NCBI RefSeq assembly: GCF_001571085.1
Contig: NZ_BCTC01000007.1
Span: 1 to 64,000, forward strand
Source: Azohydromonas lata NBRC 102462
Lineage (GTDB): Bacteria > Pseudomonadota > Gammaproteobacteria > Burkholderiales > Burkholderiaceae_C
Direction: 5' to 3'
Length of the DNA stretch: 64,000 nucleotides
Part shown: positions 23,382 through 31,244 of the stretch, piece by piece
Position numbering within the stretch: the stretch's first letter is position 1
How the letters are laid out: every line of letters starts with the position of its first letter
Program-made: the position numbers and the translations under genes
Notes under the pieces: generated by a model
Database searches by the model: none
Told to the model about the DNA's origin: nothing
Seen by the model: the letters and a program-made list of their open reading frames with translations, nothing else

Positions 23382-23779
23382 GCAACCCTTCCGATCTGAA
23401 ATTCCTGATCGTCGACGACTTCTCCACCATGCGCCGCATCGTGCGCGGGCTGCTCAAGGAAATGGGTTGCCACAACGCCGACGAGGCCGAGGATGGTGCC
23501 ATTGCGCTGAGCATGCTCAAGAACCAGAAGTTCGACTTCGTCGTCAGCGACATCAACATGCCCAACATGAACGGCTTCGAGCTGCTGGCCTCCGTCAAGG
23601 CGGACCCGGCGCTCAAGCACCTGCCGGTGCTCATGGTGACGGCCGAGGCGCGCAAGGAGGACATCGTGCGTGCGGCGCAAAGCGGGGCGGCCGGCTACAT
23701 CGTCAAGCCTTTCACCAAGGCGACGCTGGAAGAGAAGGTGCAGAAGATCCTGCAGAAGATGACGGCCGCAAAGGCTTGA
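23378..23779 (+). CDS. cheY: Chemotaxis response regulator CheY
   Basis: A single receiver domain of 133 residues. It has the acidic pocket (Asp13, Asp14), the phospho-acceptor Asp58 in [12 protein letters not shown], the switch Thr in VTAEA and the conserved Lys in VKPF. Phosphorylated CheY binds FliM and reverses rotation. The four-base overlap with motB and the next gene cheZ show that it is the motor-control CheY. The kinase CheA and its partners are not adjacent, so they must be encoded elsewhere. Confidence 0.97.
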   Translation: MSNPSDLKFLIVDDFSTMRRIVRGLLKEMGCHNADEAEDGAIALSMLKNQKFDFVVSDINMPNMNGFELLASVKADPALKHLPVLMVTAEARKEDIVRAAQSGAAGYIVKPFTKATLEEKVQKILQKMTAAKA

Positions 23780-23798
23780 GGCGAAGGAGCCAGCGATC

Positions 23799-24440
23799 AT
23801 GAACTTCGACCTGACCACGCCCAGCAATCCGCTGATCGTCTCTCCCGAGGTGTTCCAGCAGCTCGGCGCCATCACGCGCATGCTGCACGACACCATGCAG
23901 CAGCTCGACGTGATGCCGCGGCTGCAGACCGCCACCGACGGCCTGCCCGACGCGCGCAGCCGGCTGCAGTACATCGCCACCAAGACGGCCGACGCCGCCA
24001 CCAAGGTGCTCAACCTGGTCGAAGAGGCCAAGATCGAGCAAAAGCGCATCAGCGACGCCACGCGCGAAATCGCCGCCGCCATGGTGAGCAACCCCGTCAA
24101 GGCCGTGGCCTCCGGCGCGGTGATGAACTTCATGCACGACGTGGAGACGGCCTCCTCGCGCATCGACGGGCACCTCACCGACATCATGATGGCGCAGGAC
24201 TTCCACGACCTCACCGGCCAGGTGGTGGCCAAGGTCGTGACCCTGGCCAACGAGCTCGAAGACGGGCTGCTCAAGCTGCTGGTGCAGGTGGTGCCGCCCG
24301 AGCAGCGTGAAAAGATGCACAACATGGCCACCGCCCAAGTGGCCGAGCTCGACGGCCCGGTGGTCGATGCCGAGGGCCGCACCGACGTCGTCACCGACCA
24401 GAGCGAAGTCGACGACCTGCTGGCCAGCCTGGGCTTCTGA
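23799..24440 (+). CDS. cheZ: CheY-phosphate phosphatase CheZ
   Basis: A protein of 213 residues made mostly of helix. The catalytic motif AQDFHDLTGQVVAK is present; its glutamine inserts into the CheY active site in known CheZ proteins. The C-terminal helix QSEVDDLLASLGF is the CheY-binding tail. It removes phosphate from CheY to end the signal. It lies 19 bases after cheY and is followed by a terminator, so motA-motB-cheY-cheZ appears to be one transcript. Confidence 0.97.
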   Translation: MNFDLTTPSNPLIVSPEVFQQLGAITRMLHDTMQQLDVMPRLQTATDGLPDARSRLQYIATKTADAATKVLNLVEEAKIEQKRISDATREIAAAMVSNPVKAVASGAVMNFMHDVETASSRIDGHLTDIMMAQDFHDLTGQVVAKVVTLANELEDGLLKLLVQVVPPEQREKMHNMATAQVAELDGPVVDAEGRTDVVTDQSEVDDLLASLGF

Positions 24441-24479
24441 GCCCGGCGCGCCGGCCGCGCAGCCAGGCTCCCAAGCGAA

Positions 24480-24500
24480 GCCGCCCGCGGGCGGCTTTTC
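24480..24500 (+). terminator. Rho-independent terminator after cheZ
   Basis: GCCGCCC pairs with GGGCGGC across a two-base loop, followed by TTTT. It ends the motAB-cheYZ transcript about 40 bases after cheZ. Confidence 0.85.
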
Positions 24501-24588
24501 GTATTGCGCGGCATAGGCGCCGCTTTTTGGCCCGCCGCGGCCGCGCGCGCGGGCGCATCATCGCGCGCTTTCCCACTGAGGCACAGCC

Positions 24589-25728
24589 ATGGCTGATGAC
24601 CAGGACCGCGACTTACCGGCGTCAGAACGCAAGATACGCAAGGCCCGCGAAGAGGGCCAGGTGGCGCGTTCGCGCGACCTGGGCCATTTCGCGGCCATGG
24701 CCGTGGGCGGGCTGGCGCTGGTGGCCGGGGCGCGGCCGCTGGCCGACTGGTTGCGCAGGATCCTGGTGCACGGGCTGCGTTTCGACCACCAGGTGCTGAT
24801 GCACCCGGAGGCCATGGGGCAGCGCCTCATGGACCTGGTGCTGCCCATGCTGCTGGTGGTGCTGCCGATGGGCCTGCTCATGGCGCTGGTGGCGGTGGGC
24901 GCGGCCCTGGGCGGCGGGGGCTGGAACTTCGCCACGCAGGCGCTGCGCCCGGACTTCACCCGCTTCAACCCGATCACGGGCCTTGGGCGGCTGGTGTCCA
25001 AGGACCAGCTGGTGCAGACGCTCAAGGTCAGCCTGCTGGCGCTGGTGCTGGGCGTGGTGGGCGGGCTGTACTTGCGCGCGCACCTGGGCGACTTCACCGC
25101 GCTGCTGTCGCTGCCGCTGCCCGCGGCGCTGGCCGAGGGCACCTCGCGCGTCTACGGCGGGCTGGCGCTGCTCATCGGGGCGCTGGCGCTGTTTGCGCTG
25201 GTGGACGTGCCGCTGCAGCGCTTCTTGCTGCTCAAGCGGCTGCGCATGAGCCACCAGGAGGCCAAGCAGGAGCACAAGGAAGCCGAGGGCAACCCGGAGG
25301 TCAAGGGCCAGATCCGCCAGCGCATGCGCGAGATGTCGCGCAAGCGCATGCTCTCGGCCGTGCCCAAGGCCGACCTGGTGGTGACCAACCCGACGCACTA
25401 CGCCGTGGCGCTGCAGTACGACGAGGCCTCCATGGCCGCGCCCAAGGTGGTCGCGCTGGGCACGGACCTCATGGCGCAGCGCATACGCGAGGTCGCGCGC
25501 GAGCACCAGGTGCCGCTGCTGGAGGCGCCGCCGCTGGCGCGTGCGCTCTACGCCCACGGCGACCTGGACCGCGAGATCCCCGGCGCGCTGTACGCCGCGG
25601 TGGCGCAGGTGCTGGCCTACGTGTGGCAGTTGCGCGCGGCCATGGCCGGGCGCGGCGCCATGCCCGTGGCGCCGGCATCGCTGCCCGTGCCGCCGGAGAT
25701 GGACCCGCTGAACAAGACGCCGCATTGA
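24589..25728 (+). CDS. flhB: Flagellar export apparatus switch protein FlhB
   Basis: A protein of 379 residues. The N-terminus has KIRKAREEGQVARSRDLGHF and four membrane helices within about 30-215. The cytoplasmic domain follows, with the autocleavage site NPTH in VVTNPTHYAVALQYDE. FlhB cleaves between Asn and Pro and then switches export from hook to filament substrates. A terminator upstream implies its own promoter, which I could not place. flhA follows after 170 bases. Confidence 0.97.
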   Translation: MADDQDRDLPASERKIRKAREEGQVARSRDLGHFAAMAVGGLALVAGARPLADWLRRILVHGLRFDHQVLMHPEAMGQRLMDLVLPMLLVVLPMGLLMALVAVGAALGGGGWNFATQALRPDFTRFNPITGLGRLVSKDQLVQTLKVSLLALVLGVVGGLYLRAHLGDFTALLSLPLPAALAEGTSRVYGGLALLIGALALFALVDVPLQRFLLLKRLRMSHQEAKQEHKEAEGNPEVKGQIRQRMREMSRKRMLSAVPKADLVVTNPTHYAVALQYDEASMAAPKVVALGTDLMAQRIREVAREHQVPLLEAPPLARALYAHGDLDREIPGALYAAVAQVLAYVWQLRAAMAGRGAMPVAPASLPVPPEMDPLNKTPH

Positions 25729-25898
25729 CGCGCCGCGCCCGCGGCGGCGGCTGCGCTACGGACGCTGGCACCGCGGGCGTCGGGAAACGGCAATTTTTTG
25801 CGTTGTCGCAAGCTGCGTCGTGCCGTGGGTGAACAGCGCCGTTTTCGGCCTTCTAATCCGGCTCAAGTCGCCGCCACGCCCCGGAACAATCCTCCCCC

Positions 25899-27989
25899 AT
25901 GAACTCCTATCTCGCTCGGCTGCAGGCGATGCTGGGCGTGAAGCCGGACTTCGTGCGCACGCTCGGTGCGCCGCTGTTCGTGGTCATGGTGCTGGCCATG
26001 ATGGTGTTGCCGCTTCCGGTCTTCGTGCTGGACGTGTTCTTCACCTTCAACATCGCCATGGCCCTGATCGTGATGCTGGTGGCCTCCAGCATGGTCAGGC
26101 CGCTGGACTTCGCCTCCTTCCCCGCGGTGCTGCTGGTCACGACGCTGTTGCGGCTGTCGCTCAACGTCGCCTCCACGCGCGTGGTGCTGCTCAACGGCCA
26201 CACGGGCACGGGCGCGGCCGGCCACGTCATCGAGGCCTTCGGCCACTTCCTCATCGGCGGCAACTTCGCCGTGGGCCTGATCGTGTTCGCGGTGCTGGTG
26301 GTGATCAACTTCATCGTGATCACCAAGGGCGCCGAGCGCATCGCCGAGGTTGGCGCGCGCTTCACGCTGGACGCCATGCCCGGCAAGCAGATGGCCATCG
26401 ATGCCGACCTCAACGCCGGCCTGATCGACGAGAAGGAGGCCAAGCGCCGCCGCGCCGAGGTGGGCGACGAGGCCGAGTTCTTCGGCTCCATGGACGGTGC
26501 CAGCAAGTACGTGCGCGGCGACGCGATGGCGGGCCTGCTGATCCTGTTCATCAACATGGTGGGCGGCTTCATCATCGGCATGGCGCAGCACGACCTCAGC
26601 GCCGCCGACGCCGCCAACTCGTACATCCTGCTGGCCGTGGGCGACGCGCTGGTGGCGCAGATCCCGGGCCTGCTGATCTCCGTGGCCTCGGCCATGGTGG
26701 TCTCGCGCGTGGGCAAGGACGCGGACATCGGCAGCCAGATCGGCGGCCAGCTCTTCGGCTCGCCGCGCGCGCTGGCCATCGCCGCGGCCATCGTGGGCGG
26801 GCTGGGCCTGATCCCGGGCATGCCGCACCTGGTGTTCCTGCTGCTGGCCGCGGCGCTGGGCGCGGTGGCCTGGAAGCTGCAGCAGGCCGCGCAGCGCCGC
26901 GCGCTGCAGCCGCAGCAGCCCGCGGCTCCCGTGGAGCGCCCGGCCGACGCCGAGGCCAGCTGGGACGACCTGGTGCCCGTGGACACGCTGGGCCTGGAGG
27001 TGGGCTACCGGCTCATCACGCTGGTGGACAAGACCCGCAACGGCGACCTGCTCACCCGCATCAAGGGCGTGCGCAAGAAGTTTGCGCAGGAGGTGGGCTT
27101 CTTGCCGCCGGCGGTGCACATCCGCGACAACCTGGAGCTGCGCCCAAGCGTGTACCGCGTGACGCTGCGCGGCGCCGTGGTGGGCGAGGGCGAGGCGTTC
27201 CCCGGCATGCTGCTGGCCATCAACCCCGGCGGCGCCACGCAGCAGCTGCCCGGCACCGCCACCACCGACCCGGCTTTCGGCCTGCCCGCGGTGTGGGTGG
27301 AGGAGCGGCTGCGCGAGCAGGCTCAAATGAGCGGCTTTACCGTGGTTGATTGCTCGACCGTGGTGGCCACCCACCTCTCACACTTGATGCAGGTCCATGC
27401 CGCGAAGCTGTTGGGCCGCGTGGAAACGCAACAGTTGGTGGACCATGTGGCCAAGCTCGCACCCAAGCTCATCGAAGACGTGATTCCCAAGATCGTGGCC
27501 ATCCCGGTGGTGCAGAAGGTGCTGCAGCTGCTGCTGGAAGAGGGCGTGCACATCCGCGACATGCGCTCCATCGTGGAGTGCCTGTCGGAAAATGCCGCCG
27601 CCGCGGCCGATGCGGCCGAGATGGCGCGCCGCGTGCGCGTGCACCTGTCGCCGGCCATCGTCCAGCAGATCTACGGGCCCGTGCGCGAGCTCGAGGTCAT
27701 CGCCATAGAGCCGGGGCTGGAGCGCCTGGTGGCACAGGCGCTGAACTCGCCGCACGGCGCGGCGCTGGACCCGGGCGTGGCCGAGGCACTGTCCAAGGGC
27801 GCGGCCGACACCGCGCAGCGCCAGGAGGAGCTGGGCGTGCCGGCCTGCCTGCTGGTGCCTGACGCCATCCGCGCGCCCATGGCGCGGCTGCTCAAGCGCG
27901 CTGCGCCACGCCTGAAGGTGCTGGCGCACAGCGAGATTCCTGAAACCCACTCCATTCGAATCGCCTCGATCATCGGGGGCACTGCATGA
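25899..27989 (+). CDS. flhA: Flagellar export gate protein FlhA
   Basis: A protein of 696 residues. About eight membrane helices lie within 20-315. The conserved cytoplasmic loop between them (GAERIAEVGARFTLDAMPGK) is followed by DADLNAGLIDEKEAKRRRAE. The C-terminal export platform has SVYRVTLRGAVVGEGEAFPG and HLSHLMQVHAAKLLGRVETQ. It is the central part of the type III export gate and the docking site for chaperone-substrate complexes such as FliS-flagellin. Its stop overlaps the flhF ATG (ATGA). Confidence 0.98.
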   Translation: MNSYLARLQAMLGVKPDFVRTLGAPLFVVMVLAMMVLPLPVFVLDVFFTFNIAMALIVMLVASSMVRPLDFASFPAVLLVTTLLRLSLNVASTRVVLLNGHTGTGAAGHVIEAFGHFLIGGNFAVGLIVFAVLVVINFIVITKGAERIAEVGARFTLDAMPGKQMAIDADLNAGLIDEKEAKRRRAEVGDEAEFFGSMDGASKYVRGDAMAGLLILFINMVGGFIIGMAQHDLSAADAANSYILLAVGDALVAQIPGLLISVASAMVVSRVGKDADIGSQIGGQLFGSPRALAIAAAIVGGLGLIPGMPHLVFLLLAAALGAVAWKLQQAAQRRALQPQQPAAPVERPADAEASWDDLVPVDTLGLEVGYRLITLVDKTRNGDLLTRIKGVRKKFAQEVGFLPPAVHIRDNLELRPSVYRVTLRGAVVGEGEAFPGMLLAINPGGATQQLPGTATTDPAFGLPAVWVEERLREQAQMSGFTVVDCSTVVATHLSHLMQVHAAKLLGRVETQQLVDHVAKLAPKLIEDVIPKIVAIPVVQKVLQLLLEEGVHIRDMRSIVECLSENAAAAADAAEMARRVRVHLSPAIVQQIYGPVRELEVIAIEPGLERLVAQALNSPHGAALDPGVAEALSKGAADTAQRQEELGVPACLLVPDAIRAPMARLLKRAAPRLKVLAHSEIPETHSIRIASIIGGTA

Positions 27990-29554
27990 ACGTCAAACGC
28001 TTCACAGCGCGCACTTCGCGCGAGGCCCTTCAACTGGTCAAGCAGGCCTTCGGCGAAGACGCCGTCGTGCTCTCCACCCGCCCTTGTGCCGAGGGCGTGG
28101 AGATGCTGGCCATGCCGCCGGAGAGCGTGCGCCAGCTTGAACGCTTCACGCCCGGGCTGCCTGCTCGAACCGCGGTGGCTGCCGCCGTGCAGTCGGCCGC
28201 CCGCCCTCAGGCCCAGCCGCTGGCGCAGCTGCCAGCCCATGAGGAGGCGGCGGCCATGAGCACGCTGTCGTTCCAGGACTACGTGCGCGAGCGCATGCTC
28301 AAGCGCCGCCAGGCCGAGATCACGCGCCCCGCGCAGCCGCAAGCGCCCGCCCTCCCGGCGGCCGAAATGCCCTTGCGCGCCGCGGCGCCGATGCAGGTGG
28401 CGGCCCAGCCGCAAGCGCCCGTGCCTCAGGCGCAGTTGCCCGTGCATCAGGCGCAACTGCCGCCCGCGCCGCCGCCCGCGTCGCTGGCGGAGTCCCTCTA
28501 CACGGGGCAGGTGCCGCTGGAGGCCGTGCCGGTGCTGCAGACGCCGCTGGCACAGCCGCCCGCCGTCAACGTCGTGCTGCCCGAGATCAGCGACATGGCC
28601 GCAGACCTGCGCCGCGAACAGATGGAGATGCTCAACGAGCTGCGCTCCATGCGCGGCGCCATCGAGCAGCGCTTCGATGCCATGGCCTACGTGGACCAGC
28701 TCCAGCGCAGCCCCACGCAGGCGGCCTTGACGCAGCGGCTGCTGGACTGCGGCTTCTCGCCTGTGCTCATCCGCAAGCTCTGCCAGGGCCTGCCGGCGGA
28801 GACGGCCGAGCCGCTGGCCTGGGCCGCGGGCGTGCTGCAGCGCAACCTGCGCAGCGCCGAGGCCGAGGTGCCGCTGGAAGACGAGGGCGGCGTCTACGCC
28901 CTCATCGGCTCCACCGGCGTGGGCAAGACCACCACCACCGCCAAGCTCGCCGCGGCCTGCGCCACGCGCCACGGCCCGGGGCAGCTCGGCCTGGTGACGC
29001 TGGACGCCTACCGGGTGGGCGCCCATGAGCAGCTGCGCACCTACGGCCGCATCCTGGGCGTGCCGGTGCACACCGCGCACGACCGCGCCTCGCTGGAGGA
29101 CCTGCTGGCGCTGCTGGGCGGCAAGAAGATGGTGATCATCGACACGGCCGGCATGGCGCAGCGCGACGAGCGCACGCGCGAGCTGCTGGACATGCTGGTG
29201 CACCCGTCCATCCGGCGGCTGCTGGTGGTCAACGCCGCTTCGCAGTCCGAGACCATAGACGACGTGATGCTGGCCTGGCGTGCCGCGGAGTGCCGCGGGG
29301 TGATCCTGTCCAAGCTGGACGAGGCGGTGAAGCTCGCGCCTGCGCTGGACGCGCTCATCCGCCACCGCCTGCGCGTGGTGGGCGTGGCCAACGGACAGCG
29401 CGTGCCCGAGGACTGGCACCGCCTGTCGGCCACCGCGCTGGTGCAGCGCGCATTGCGCGCCGGCGGCGCAGCGGCCTACCGGATGCAGACTGACGACGTG
29501 AACCTGGTGTTTTCCAACGCGGGCCGTTCCGACTCGGCACAGGCCATGCTTTGA
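27986..29554 (+). CDS. flhF: Flagellar SRP-type GTPase FlhF
   Basis: A protein of 522 residues. The N-terminal RFTARTSREALQLVKQAFGE is the FlhF signature. A Pro/Ala/Gln-rich linker runs from about 70 to 190. The NG domain has a P-loop GSTGVGKTTTTAKLA near residue 310, followed by VTLDAYRVGAHEQLRTYGRI, DTAGMAQRD and GVILSKLDEAVK. FlhF places the flagellum at the cell pole in many bacteria. The presence of flhF together with flhDC is typical of these betaproteobacteria. Its stop lies 15 bases before the ATG of the flhG-like gene. Confidence 0.96.
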   Translation: MNVKRFTARTSREALQLVKQAFGEDAVVLSTRPCAEGVEMLAMPPESVRQLERFTPGLPARTAVAAAVQSAARPQAQPLAQLPAHEEAAAMSTLSFQDYVRERMLKRRQAEITRPAQPQAPALPAAEMPLRAAAPMQVAAQPQAPVPQAQLPVHQAQLPPAPPPASLAESLYTGQVPLEAVPVLQTPLAQPPAVNVVLPEISDMAADLRREQMEMLNELRSMRGAIEQRFDAMAYVDQLQRSPTQAALTQRLLDCGFSPVLIRKLCQGLPAETAEPLAWAAGVLQRNLRSAEAEVPLEDEGGVYALIGSTGVGKTTTTAKLAAACATRHGPGQLGLVTLDAYRVGAHEQLRTYGRILGVPVHTAHDRASLEDLLALLGGKKMVIIDTAGMAQRDERTRELLDMLVHPSIRRLLVVNAASQSETIDDVMLAWRAAECRGVILSKLDEAVKLAPALDALIRHRLRVVGVANGQRVPEDWHRLSATALVQRALRAGGAAAYRMQTDDVNLVFSNAGRSDSAQAML

Positions 29555-29568
29555 GGGAGCGGCGGGGT

Positions 29569-30381
29569 ATGCGCAGTCTCTTCAACCGCAATTCCTTGAC
29601 GCTGAGCGACCGCACCGACCAAGCCGCGGGCTTGCGCCGGCTCTTCAGCGGCGGCGCGCACCAGCGCTTCGTCGCCGTGGCCAGCAACCCGCACGTGGCC
29701 TGCGCCGGCGTGCTGCTGGAGCGGCTGACGGCGGCCTTTGCCGCCCAGGCCTGCCACGCGCTGGTCATAGACGCCAGCGAAAGCGCGCCCGTGCCCTCCG
29801 TGGCGGTGCTGGAAGACCCGGCGCTGGGCCTGGAGCCCCTGGGCGAGCGCCTGTCCTACGTGGCTGCGCGCGGGCTGTCGCAGGGCTTGCGCGAGGTGGC
29901 CGGCGGCGCGGCGCAGTGGCTGCAGCGCCTGGCGGCCGCGGCGCCGCAGTGCGACGTGCTGCTGGTGCACGCGCCGGCCACGGAGATCAGCCGCTTCTTC
30001 GGCGGCCGCGCGCTGCAGCCGCTGCTGCTGGCCGCCGAGGGCGACGACAGCCTCACCCACGCGCTGGCCAGCCTGCGGCTGCTGGCCGCGCGCCACCGCT
30101 GCACGCAGTTCGACCTGCTGCTGGGCCTGCCCATGACCTCGCCGCAGGCCGTGCGCGCCGTGCGCCACCTGGGCGGTTGGGCGCGCAGCCGGCTCAACCT
30201 GGGGCTGCGCCACGGCGTGGCGCTGGACCCGGCGCGCGACGCGCAGGAGCCCGCGCTGCCGCCCACGCTGGCGCAACTGGCCGCGGCGCTGCTGGAAGCA
30301 CACGATGAACAAGAGCCGGGGAACTGGCATCCGGGCGGAGGCGATGCCGCCCGGGGCGCGGCCTTACCCGCGCGCAACTGA
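29569..30381 (+). CDS. FlhG-position MinD-like protein lacking a P-loop
   Basis: A protein of 270 residues from the ATG at 29569, with GAGGGAG upstream. A TTG at 29551 also overlaps the flhF stop. Position between flhF and fliA is that of FlhG/FleN, the MinD-type ATPase that limits flagellar number. The expected Walker A (KGGVGKT) is replaced by VAVASNPHVACAGVLLERLT, and nearby motifs are weak (LVIDASESA, VLLVHAPATE). It therefore appears to have lost ATP binding or to be a diverged relative. It could still interact with FlhF. The tail overlaps the extended reading frame upstream of fliA. Confidence 0.7.
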   Translation: MRSLFNRNSLTLSDRTDQAAGLRRLFSGGAHQRFVAVASNPHVACAGVLLERLTAAFAAQACHALVIDASESAPVPSVAVLEDPALGLEPLGERLSYVAARGLSQGLREVAGGAAQWLQRLAAAAPQCDVLLVHAPATEISRFFGGRALQPLLLAAEGDDSLTHALASLRLLAARHRCTQFDLLLGLPMTSPQAVRAVRHLGGWARSRLNLGLRHGVALDPARDAQEPALPPTLAQLAAALLEAHDEQEPGNWHPGGGDAARGAALPARN

Positions 30382-30406
30382 GCAGGACGCCCTGGAGCGC
30401 TGGAAT

Positions 30407-31126
30407 ATGTACACCGCCAAAGGTCGCTTGGACACCGACGCACTGCTGACGCAGTACAGCCCGCTGGTGCGCAGGCTGGCGCATCAAATGATCGCCAAGC
30501 TGCCGGCCAACGTGGAGCTGTCCGACCTGATACAGGTCGGCATGATGGGCCTCAACGATGCGTTGGGCCGCTTCGACGCCAATCAGGGCGTGCAATTCGA
30601 AACCTTTGCCACGCAGCGCATTCGCGGCGCCATGCTCGACGAGCTGCGCGGCGCCGACTGGATGAGCCGCGGCAACCGCCGCCAGCAGCGCGAGATCGAG
30701 GCGGCCGTGCACAAGCTGGAGCACCGCCTGGGCCGCGTGCCCATCGAGAGCGAGATCGCCGCGGAGATGGGCCTGTCGCTGACCGACTACCAGGACATGC
30801 TGGGCAAGGTGCGCGGCACGCAGTTGCTGTACCTGGAGGACATGAGCGGTGGCAACGGTGACGGCGACGAGGAGTTCCTCGACCGCCATGTCGGCGACGC
30901 CGAGGCCAACCCCATGTTCCGGCTGCAGGACCGGCGCATGCGCGAGGCGCTGGTGGCCGCCATCGAGGCGCTGCCCGAGCGCGAGCAGTACGTCATGAGC
31001 ATGTATTACGAGCACGACATGAACCTCAAGGAGATCGCCGCCGTGCTGGGCGTGACCGAGTCGCGCGTGTGCCAGCTCCACAGCCAGAGCATCGCGCGGC
31101 TGCGCTCCAAGCTCAGGGAGTGGTGA
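30407..31126 (+). CDS. fliA: RNA polymerase sigma-28 factor FliA
   Basis: A sigma factor of 239 residues from MYTAKGRLDTDALLTQYSPL, which matches family length. The longer frame from 30305 was rejected; ribosome site GGAG lies 9 bases before this ATG. Region 2 has VELSDLIQVGMMGLNDALGR and QFETFATQRIRGAMLDELRG; region 4 has LPEREQYVMSMYYEHDMNLK and LGVTESRVCQLHSQSIARLR. It reads the late promoters TMAAG...KCCGATAW found in this window and is inhibited by FlgM. Confidence 0.97.
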   Translation: MYTAKGRLDTDALLTQYSPLVRRLAHQMIAKLPANVELSDLIQVGMMGLNDALGRFDANQGVQFETFATQRIRGAMLDELRGADWMSRGNRRQQREIEAAVHKLEHRLGRVPIESEIAAEMGLSLTDYQDMLGKVRGTQLLYLEDMSGGNGDGDEEFLDRHVGDAEANPMFRLQDRRMREALVAAIEALPEREQYVMSMYYEHDMNLKEIAAVLGVTESRVCQLHSQSIARLRSKLREW

Positions 31127-31244
31127 AGCGCCTGCCGCGTGCCGCCCGCCTGTAACACAAGCTCCCTTTAGGCACGCCCCGAACGCGCCAGGGCACCACC
31201 CTTGCTCTCTCCCCGGCCGTCTTTTCACGGTCTTGGGGGTTGCC

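Noticed and set aside
30305-30406. Longer start for FliA
   Set aside because: The extra 34 residues have no resemblance to FliA and overlap the upstream gene; the ATG at 30407 fits family length.
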